Shown here one piece after another: positions 23,822 through 28,952 of a stretch of DNA of 28,952 nt. How positions within the stretch are numbered: position 1 is the stretch's first letter; every line of letters begins with the position of its first letter. Made by a program: the position numbers and the translations under genes. Under the pieces are notes generated by a model, which was not told the origin of the DNA, searched no databases, and was given only the letters and a program-made list of their open reading frames with translations. Origin of the DNA: Firmicutes bacterium UBA5454 (GTDB lineage: Bacteria; Bacillota; Clostridia; Caldicoprobacterales; DTU083); the NCBI GenBank assembly GCA_002426555.1, contig DIQU01000061.1:1-28952 (forward strand), in the 5' to 3' direction.

Positions 23822-25138
23822 TCAGATGGATGAATCCATCGATGATTTCAGGTTTTCAAGTTTTTTCTTGCGAGCAGCAGCTTTCTTTTCATCCGTCCAG
23901 CTTTCCGCTCTGGAGCGGTCTTGCCACCGTTTAACGCTCTCTGTGCTGTCTTTGAAGCTGAATACCAATATGTTGTGGTTCTTGACTCTGATTGCCGTTA
24001 TTTCGCTCTGAAAGGCTTTCGTGTCAAAGGAATCGAGGTTGAGCACCTCGGTTGTGACCTTGTATAATGTCTCTTCTGGGATCTGCTTGGATGCGCAGTA
24101 TGCTTTGCCCATTGTGTTAAAGGTGCTACATATCCAGACCGGGCGAGTCGCTGTTATTTTGCGGTGGTAGTACTTTCCGCAGCTGTCGCAGATGAGCATT
24201 CCAGTAAAGGGGTAACTTTGAGCAGGCTGCTCAGAGCGGTTATACTTCTCTGCTCGGCGTTGAATTTCGTCCTGCACGGCCATGAATGTGTCCATGTCAA
24301 TAATTACTTCATGGGTATCTGTAGCGTGATACTGCGGCAGCTCGCCGTGATTGATGAGGGTTTTCTTGGTGAGATGGTTTTCCCGGTAAGTCTTTTGCAG
24401 CAGGAGATTGCCGGTGTATATGTAATTCCGCAGAATCTTTGAAATACCGGTTTTGCTCCATGTACTGCCCAGCCTTGTTGGAACATTACCTTCAATAAGC
24501 TTTTTCATAATTGCCGTGACGCCCATACCGGTAAGGTAATATGCAAATATGGTTCTGACCGTCTCAGCTTCATCTGAAACGACTACGTACTTGCCATGAT
24601 CATAACGGTAGCCTAGCAGAGTTCCGTTCCAAGGCTTGCCTTCCTCGAAATTCTTTCTTATTCGCCATTTTTGATTCTCACTGGCGGACAGGCTTTCTTC
24701 CTGCGCATAAGATGCAAGGATGGTCATCATCAGTTCGCCGTTGCCGCTTATGGTATGAATGTTCTGCTCCTCGAAATACACGTCGATGCCCATGCTTTTG
24801 AGCTCCCTAACAGACTCCAACAACGTGACCGTATTCCGGGCAAAGCGGGAAATGCTCTTTGTGATGACAATATCGATTTTTCCATCTCTGCAATCGGAAA
24901 GCAGAAGCTGGAAGTTTTTACGAGTGTCTTTTGTTCCGGTCAACGCCTCATCCGCATATACGCCAACATACTGCCAGCCTTGATGCCTTTGTATAAAGTC
25001 GCTGTAATAACTGACCTGCGCCGACAGAGAATGTAGCATGGCGTCCTTACCGGACGAAACACGAGCGTAAGCTGCGACCCTCATTAGCTTTGGAAGATCG
25101 GCATCGGGAAATGCTACTTGTTCAACAATTCGAGCCAT
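23822..25138 (-). CDS. Large serine recombinase 2, shorter paralogue
   Basis: Second large serine recombinase, first in the transcript. Ser28 lies in AAYARVSS, followed by SRFARNTVTLLESVREL and ASYAQEESLSASENQ. The recombinase domain (DEAETVRTIFAYYL) and zinc ribbon (ICDSCGKYY, WICS, YCASK) are present. At 438 aa it is about 90 residues shorter than its neighbour; most of the coiled-coil region after the ribbon is missing, although its C terminus still has a basic tail (KKAAARKKKLENLK). AAAGGAGG precedes the ATG by about 6 nt. The two proteins are clearly homologous but well diverged, so this is not a recent duplication. Paired serine recombinases (as in the CcrA/CcrB type) can act together; that is inference. 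Confidence 0.93.
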   Translation of the reverse strand: MARIVEQVAFPDADLPKLMRVAAYARVSSGKDAMLHSLSAQVSYYSDFIQRHQGWQYVGVYADEALTGTKDTRKNFQLLLSDCRDGKIDIVITKSISRFARNTVTLLESVRELKSMGIDVYFEEQNIHTISGNGELMMTILASYAQEESLSASENQKWRIRKNFEEGKPWNGTLLGYRYDHGKYVVVSDEAETVRTIFAYYLTGMGVTAIMKKLIEGNVPTRLGSTWSKTGISKILRNYIYTGNLLLQKTYRENHLTKKTLINHGELPQYHATDTHEVIIDMDTFMAVQDEIQRRAEKYNRSEQPAQSYPFTGMLICDSCGKYYHRKITATRPVWICSTFNTMGKAYCASKQIPEETLYKVTTEVLNLDSFDTKAFQSEITAIRVKNHNILVFSFKDSTESVKRWQDRSRAESWTDEKKAAARKKKLENLKSSMDSSI

Positions 25139-25160
25139 TGGGATACCTCCTTTGTATCAA

Positions 25161-25262
25161 TTAGGTGTTACTATATACAGCCATACAAACCGAGATATTT
25201 TTATCTGCCAGCGGCTTTCTTGGCCTGCCGCCGGTGCCAGGTTGAGGGCCTCGATTACCCAT
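25161..25262 (-). pseudogene. 5' remnant of a P27-type phage terminase small subunit
   Basis: A 33-codon frame with its own ribosome site (AAAGGA, 8 nt before ATG 25262) starts M-G-N-R-G-P-Q-P-G-T-G-G-R-P-R-K-P-L-A-D. From memory this matches the conserved start of P27-family terminase small subunits (RGPQPGTGGRP-x-K-x-LADK). After K21 the match ends, and the frame reads about 12 unrelated residues to TAA just before the recombinase ribosome site. The break lies near 25,201. Full-length subunits are about 150-190 aa and would be followed by the large terminase, portal and capsid genes, all absent here. Confidence 0.65.
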
Positions 25263-25288
25263 TTACATCATCCTTTCTTTAAACTTAT

Positions 25289-25390
25289 GGGGTTAATACC
25301 CCTAAAACTTTCCCGTTTTTCTACACGAAGCCCCACGCCGCTGTCCGCTTTAAAAAGCTGTGGAGATAAGACCACCCCCTATGGGGCTTC
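25289..25390 (-). other. GC-rich dyad region upstream of the terminase remnant (possible cos/packaging site)
   Basis: A non-coding stretch between the 117-aa gene and the terminase remnant. It contains a 9-bp inverted repeat GAAGCCCCA (25327-25335) / TGGGGCTTC (25382-25390) around an inner GCTT-TAAA-AAGC hairpin, and a second hairpin GGGG-TTAATA-CCCC (25289-25302) close to the terminase ribosome site. In cos-type phages the packaging site lies just 5' of the terminase small-subunit gene. It has no T-run, so it is a poor terminator. Confidence 0.4.
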
Positions 25391-25395
25391 TGTGC

Positions 25396-25749
25396 TCAGG
25401 ACGCATATTCGGTTCGAGACTCCCGTAGGAAACCGTCATCGCCGAAGTCGGCGTCTGTGAGACCATGCACCAGAGCATACAGTTTATCTACCCATGCACC
25501 GATGTCGCTCTGCGGAATGTTCTCGATAATCTTAATGATACGACGCTTGTCTTTCCAGAGATAGATACGCGCTTTCTTACTGAGGCTGGAAGTATTCACA
25601 CCGGAGATTTCAACGTCATAGCCCTTGCCAAAGTCGCGATAGATGACGCGCTCAAGGTCAATGTCGGCGATGCAATACTCACTGCCGAGCCTTTTGCAGA
25701 GTTCCTTCATGTGTCTGGTCGGCTTGGAGACCGTCCAAATGTTACCCAT
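25396..25749 (-). CDS. Phage/ICE-type protein of unknown function, 117 aa
   Basis: I do not recognise a named family. The sequence starts MGNIWTVSKPTRHMKELCKR and contains DIDLERVIYRDFGKGYDVEI, an IYLWKDKRRIIKIIENIP segment and a short acidic end. Mixed alpha/beta composition, no membrane segment, two cysteines (C18 and C26). Small proteins beginning in this way recur next to replication genes of clostridial elements, as far as I recall. The ATG is behind AGAGGTG. It sits between the origin-like segment and the possible packaging region, which would suit a replication- or DNA-processing-related role; this is inference. Codon use is GC-richer than the host genes. Confidence 0.75.
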   Translation of the reverse strand: MGNIWTVSKPTRHMKELCKRLGSEYCIADIDLERVIYRDFGKGYDVEISGVNTSSLSKKARIYLWKDKRRIIKIIENIPQSDIGAWVDKLYALVHGLTDADFGDDGFLRESRTEYAS

Positions 25750-25808
25750 GTAATTTCACCTCTTTTTTAATAGTGTAAAAAGAGCACCGAAACCGATGCC
25801 CACGTTTT

Positions 25809-25950
25809 TTTGTCCTTTCTGTCACGCGTCCTTATGCGTATACAGCGGTTCATCAGTGAATTGATATAAAAAGTAGTAATTTAACGATTATTATTTTTAT
25901 TACTTTCAATATATCTCCACCCCTCGGGACACCGCGACAAAAAGGACAAA
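25809..25950. other. AT-rich segment flanked by inverted repeats (candidate replication origin)
   Basis: TTTGTCCTTTCTGTCACG (start of arm 25809-25831) is inverted in GGACACCGCGACAAAAAGG (start of arm 25927-25950); 20 or so of 24 positions match. Between them lie about 95 nt, mostly AT-rich, with runs such as ATTATTATTTTTATTAC. The right arm begins 7 nt past the stop of the primase-polymerase gene. Paired iteron-like arms around an AT-rich core beside a primase gene are typical of element origins. Confidence 0.45.
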
Positions 25951-25957
25951 AGACCAT

Positions 25958-28224
25958 TTACGTTTCATTTTCATATAAACACGGATTGACGAGATAGGTC
26001 TGTGCTGCGGGTCGGCCTTTGCCGGAGTACGTCTCTTCTTTCGGAGCAATGTACCCGTAATCAGCGAGATGGTTCAGAACCGGCTGGACTTCTTCCACAG
26101 TCTTGATGCTGCGGCAGAGGCGCATAATATCTCTGCGCCTGAATTCCACAAGACCGTTCTTTGTGATAACCGACAGCACATATTTACATTGTTTGACCAT
26201 AGCATCCGCACCCATAAGCGAGAATGCAGCTTTTGCATGCTCTGTGAAGTACTGACCGATTGAAATTGCGTTTTCCATTGTCTTTTCGTCCACGATCAGC
26301 GGAGGCGGATCATCGAGGAAATCATGACTACGGCAGACGGATGCCCTGCACAGGATTCCGGCGATAGGAAGAACGGCACCAGCAAGCTTGCCAACCCAGT
26401 CTGTTATATCAGCAAAATCTGTTTTTATTTTCGGTTCCAGATCTTCTACAAAAGTTTCAAGCAGCTTATCTGCTTCCGGGGAAAGAGTAATCAGTTCCGG
26501 CTCTGCAAGCTGTTCATCATCAAGCAGATTGCGGATTAAGGAGTCATATCCTCTGTACACATCCTCTGAAATAGGTTCTGTGCGATACTTTCGCGTTCCA
26601 ACAATGGATGTTGGCATGCAGTAAAGGAATCTGGCAGTAAGACCTCTGCCACGAAATGTTCCATTCTGCATCAGGCCGGACAGCACATTTGGTTGTACAG
26701 TGAGAAGTATGGTCAAGGCGGGATTCATAATGCTTTCGCTTTCTCTGCCGACCCTATCAACTCTAATACAGTCACCGGAGTGACCTTTCAGGAAGACATC
26801 AATATTGACATTCTTGGTGTAGATTCCGGCAAGCATGTCGAAGATACCGCCTTCCGAAGACACAATTGCAGTTTTGCCGCCTCCATCAGAAAGAGCTGAG
26901 TTCAACTTTTCCGTAGTGATGTCATCGACATACAGCCGGAGCGGGTTCTTCACTTTGTACTCTGCAATCTCTGAAGCAATGCGGTCTAGCTCTCCATCTT
27001 CCAGTTTGCCTTTCGCAGCCTGGTCCTCCATAGATTTTTGCCTTCGTTCCAGTACACGCTTATGCATTTTGCTGGCTTCAAAGGAGCCGCTATTCTGCTT
27101 GTTGTATTCGGTTTCATATGCATTTAGCGGCTTTGTTTCTGCGTTTATTACCGCAGACTTTCGCTCAGACGGTTCTGCCACTTCAACAACATACAAGTTC
27201 AGCGGCTCTATCCAGTCGGGCTTACCGCGAATACGGTACTTGCCCTGCATACAGAGTGCCATGATAGCAATTGAAGCACTGGCGCTCATATCGACCGGAG
27301 TCTGTGTGCTTTCAGCAAGCGCAACGGTATACATCCGTATGACTTCCGGAAGTGCCTCTACCGGGAAAGTCGGCAGCGTATATTCGTCGAAAGGTATCGG
27401 CGTTTCCCACTGCGGTTCCTTAGGACTGTTGTATTCCTCCGGGCTTATGTATCCGGGTTGCATTTTGACCTTCTTATAGAACTTCTGAGCACTGTGCCAG
27501 ATCCGATCGACCTCTGAATCCGCTAGCGGCGGATCGCATTTATCTGCATATTGAAGGAACATTTTATATGCATGGTCGGTATCTCCGTGACGTTTGATTG
27601 TTTTCCCGGCAATCAGTGAAAGTGTCGAGTTTCTTCTTCCGTCCGGGATCACTTCATCCAGCTCTGCAAATGCCTGTTCTGATTCCCATTCGGCAACGAA
27701 CTCGGTCAGACTTTTTCCACCATTATGGATAATGACCTCCGCATCGGGATTGCCATAAAAGAAGCGCCCGGCATCAAGGGCATTCTCATCAAAGAACGGG
27801 AATATGGTCTGCACCTTCTTCATGAATGCGGAAAATGCACTTGGATCCTTTATAGAGCCGACCCGGAAGGTCACATGATATCGTGGGCGCGGAGACTTAT
27901 TGTTTTTCTGTTTCATATTGGATCGGCTAGTGGTTAAAACGAAATCAAGACTGCAAAAAAGCTCCTTGGTATCGGCAGGATCAATCCAATCTTCTGGATT
28001 ATCTGAATGGTCGTTGTCATTATCGAACGTAACGACCTCGGCACATCAAAATTGTCAACGCTCCGATAGCTGCCTTTGAACTTAATATTCACATGGTCAT
28101 AAGCGACAGCCGCTTTTATTTCCTCGATGCTGCGGGCCCGGAGTTCAGTGTTGTACTGGCAGTTAAATGCGTCCCCAACACAATCAGCTAGGTAATACGG
28201 AAGAGTAAAATTGCTTGGAGGCAT
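25958..28224 (-). pseudogene. Primase-polymerase/DUF3987 replication protein, single -1 frameshift
   Basis: Restored, this is a ~755-aa replication protein. Part 1 (28224 to about 28042) encodes the start of the primase domain, ending YRSVDNFDV. Part 2 continues at 28042 in another frame with AEVVTFDNDNDHSDNPEDW, carrying the catalytic D-N-D motif, then the PriCT-like region (GRRNSTLSLIAGKTIKRHG) and a DUF3987 helicase-like ATPase with a degenerate Walker A (AEPSERKS, Lys near 356), LYVDDITTEKL and GRGLTARFLY. The frames overlap at GTGCC, where one base after GATGT appears missing. There is no slippery heptamer, so a deletion or sequencing error is likelier than programmed shifting. Alone, the downstream 652-aa frame (ATG 27916) lacks the catalytic acids. 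Start ATG 28224 overlaps the previous stop (TAATG). Confidence 0.85.
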
Positions 28225-28406
28225 TATGAATCACCACTTCCAGACTTTTTCATGAGCCAGTCATGAAAAGCCTCAACCGGTACCAGAATTCTTGTGCCAA
28301 TACGGAGTATGGGAAAGCCGGGCTGCTTTACAAGTTCATATGCCTTTGGAAGGCTTATGCCCATCTGTGCCGAAAGCTCCTGTACACTCATCGTCGATTT
28401 CTCCAT
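28224..28406 (-). CDS. Excisionase-family helix-turn-helix protein
   Basis: 60-aa DNA-binding protein of the HTH_17/excisionase type: MSVQELSAQMGISLPKAYEL forms the helix-turn-helix and FPILRIGTRILVPVEAFHDW is the usual beta wing, ending with the W that caps this family. AAAAGGAGG lies 9 nt before ATG 28406; the longer in-frame ATG at 28457 has no ribosome site. Roles in this family are recombination directionality or control of replication genes. The stop is TAA 28226-28224, overlapping the next start (TAATG), so it is translationally coupled to the replication protein. It follows a long structured leader. Confidence 0.88.
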   Translation of the reverse strand: MEKSTMSVQELSAQMGISLPKAYELVKQPGFPILRIGTRILVPVEAFHDWLMKKSGSGDS

Positions 28407-28459
28407 TTGCGGTTTCCTCCTTTTCTTGATATTTGTTTTGGTTTCAGCATCCACCATTC

Positions 28460-28556
28460 GCTACCGTTCCTAAGGCAGCCACCTGTTCGTGGTCTCCTCG
28501 TATCCGATTGCAGTAGAGGCGCTCCAGTTTTCACCATCGTGGCGGCGGCACTGCAA
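28460..28556 (-). ncRNA. Candidate structured leader RNA of the early operon
   Basis: On the minus strand the roughly 300 nt before the HTH gene hold no convincing gene but several complementary segments: TTGCAGT (28556-28550) with ACTGCAA (28514-28508); CCAC (28492-28489) with GTGG (28482-28479); and GCUGCC (28479-28474) with GGUAGC (28465-28460), the last including a G-U pair that fits only a minus-strand transcript. It is GC-richer than its surroundings. No known riboswitch or ncRNA class is recognised. Confidence 0.35.
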
Positions 28557-28639
28557 AAGTATCTCTTGCGGGTGGACTATTTTGTTTTCAAGGAACATTA
28601 ATCAAAGAGTTTTACAATTTGCTCTTGTATTTAATGCCA

Positions 28640-28697
28640 TTGTATAATAAAATGTAATCGAAGTATAATTCTCAACGCTTACACAAATGATTACATT
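28640..28697 (+). promoter_or_regulatory. Candidate promoter with flanking dyad for the rightmost gene
   Basis: TATAAT (28664-28669) with TTGTAT (28640-28645) at 18 nt; a second TATAAT (28643-28648) has TTGCTC 18 nt upstream. A perfect 9-bp inverted repeat AATGTAATC (28651-28659) / GATTACATT (28689-28697) straddles the first -10 and its likely start point, as an operator would. Confidence 0.45.
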
Positions 28698-28712
28698 CAA
28701 AGGGTGAATGAT

Positions 28713-28952
28713 ATGAAAAGACTACCGGTAGAAAACCTTGGTTTTGTTGAAATAGGCGGAGTAGGTGAAATGATATACAGGGCTGTGCGATTTCCTGAGT
28801 ATATCCCGGACTATGACGATGACGGCGAAATAATTAAACCTATATTCACAGGGGGTCATGCTCCCCAAAGCGGTACCGATACCTCTCTGACTGGCCAGGA
28901 ACTGTTGGTTAGCCTATGTAATCTTTATGGGAAATTAAATAACCCAGACAGC
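28713..28952 (+). CDS. Unknown protein, 3' truncated by the window edge
   Basis: An open frame of 80 codons runs off the right edge. It has a good ribosome site (AAAGGGTGA) about 5 nt before ATG 28713 and a promoter with a flanking dyad upstream. The protein starts MKRLPVENLGFVEIGGVGEM and contains an acidic DYDDDGE stretch. I do not recognise it. It is divergent from the element's early operon, a position often taken by repressors or accessory genes, but no helix-turn-helix is visible in this part. Whether it belongs to the element or to the host is open. Confidence 0.65.
   Translation, partial: MKRLPVENLGFVEIGGVGEMIYRAVRFPEYIPDYDDDGEIIKPIFTGGHAPQSGTDTSLTGQELLVSLCNLYGKLNNPDS

Larger units (their letters stand above)
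21980..28600. mobile_element. Decayed prophage or phage-derived integrated element
   Basis: Minus-strand genes with GC-richer codons: HTH protein, primase-polymerase/DUF3987, unknown 117-aa protein, terminase small-subunit remnant and two large serine recombinases. Order and content match the early/replication and integration ends of clostridial temperate phages, with packaging, capsid, tail and lysis genes missing. The left end lies between the terminator at 21,978 and the recombinase terminator at 22,164. The right end is not recognised; 28,600 is a working limit and the element may run past the window. Confidence 0.75.

Noticed and set aside
26835..27479. Plus-strand 214-codon open frame opposite the DUF3987 region
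   Set aside because: Ser-rich antisense shadow without ribosome site; the minus strand carries a recognised family.
25958..27916. A stand-alone 652-aa DUF3987 protein starting at ATG 27916
   Set aside because: The same frame extends upstream to about 28042 with primase-family sequence including the catalytic acids, so the ATG is internal to a frameshifted gene.
28036..28050. Programmed -1 ribosomal frameshifting in the primase gene
   Set aside because: No X-XXY-YYZ slippery heptamer at the overlap and no clear stimulatory stem immediately downstream; a base deletion or sequencing error is simpler.
1..28952. CRISPR arrays, insertion sequences, restriction or toxin-antitoxin systems
   Set aside because: No regularly spaced repeats, transposase motifs, cas genes or recognisable restriction or toxin proteins were seen on either strand.

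Overview
The window reads as chromosome of a low-to-mid GC, spore-forming member of the Firmicutes (class Clostridia). Three things point there: the protease block tig-clpP-clpX-lonB-lonA-engB, strong AGGAGG-type ribosome binding sites, and LonB and a Cys-rich protein that suggest sporulation. No rRNA or species marker is present, so I do not name a genus. The bases up to about 21,980 are ordinary host backbone. From about 21,990 to at least 28,600 the DNA is a decayed mobile element with visibly more GC-rich codons.

Host backbone, part 1 (1-12,100). The window opens in the 3' end of a membrane-protein gene whose stop codon overlaps the start of a GT4-type glycosyltransferase. A convergent enoyl-ACP reductase (fabI) follows. 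Divergent from fabI is the protein quality-control block: trigger factor with an unusual His-rich tail, ClpP, ClpX, a strong terminator, then LonB, LonA and the ribosome-assembly GTPase EngB. A convergent gene of unknown function encodes a propeller-like plus coiled-coil protein.

Host backbone, part 2 (12,100-21,980). A Cys-rich, possibly spore-associated protein ends at a clear terminator. It is followed by tRNA-Leu(CAA) with its own promoter and terminator, two zinc-ribbon proteins, and an anti-sigma-like membrane protein with no sigma gene beside it. Next is the run polA, coaE, a lytic transglycosylase and a peptide-binding lipoprotein. tRNA-Leu(GAG) follows behind a consensus promoter, then a small membrane-anchored protein and a bipartite terminator.

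Mobile element (about 21,990-28,600 or beyond). Nearly everything lies on the minus strand. Reading from its early end, it has a hairpin-rich leader, a small excisionase-like HTH protein, a primase-polymerase/DUF3987 replication protein broken by a single -1 frameshift, and an AT-rich segment flanked by inverted repeats that looks like a replication origin. These are followed by a 117-aa unknown protein, a GC-rich dyad region, a 33-codon remnant of a P27-type phage terminase small subunit, and two intact large serine recombinases. The remnant runs straight into the recombinase region, so the packaging, capsid, tail and lysis genes appear to have been lost in one internal deletion. What remains (recombinases, origin, primase, possible packaging site) resembles a phage-satellite gene set, although the frameshift suggests decay. 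A divergent plus-strand gene with promoter and operator-like dyad runs off the right edge; the element's right end is not identified.
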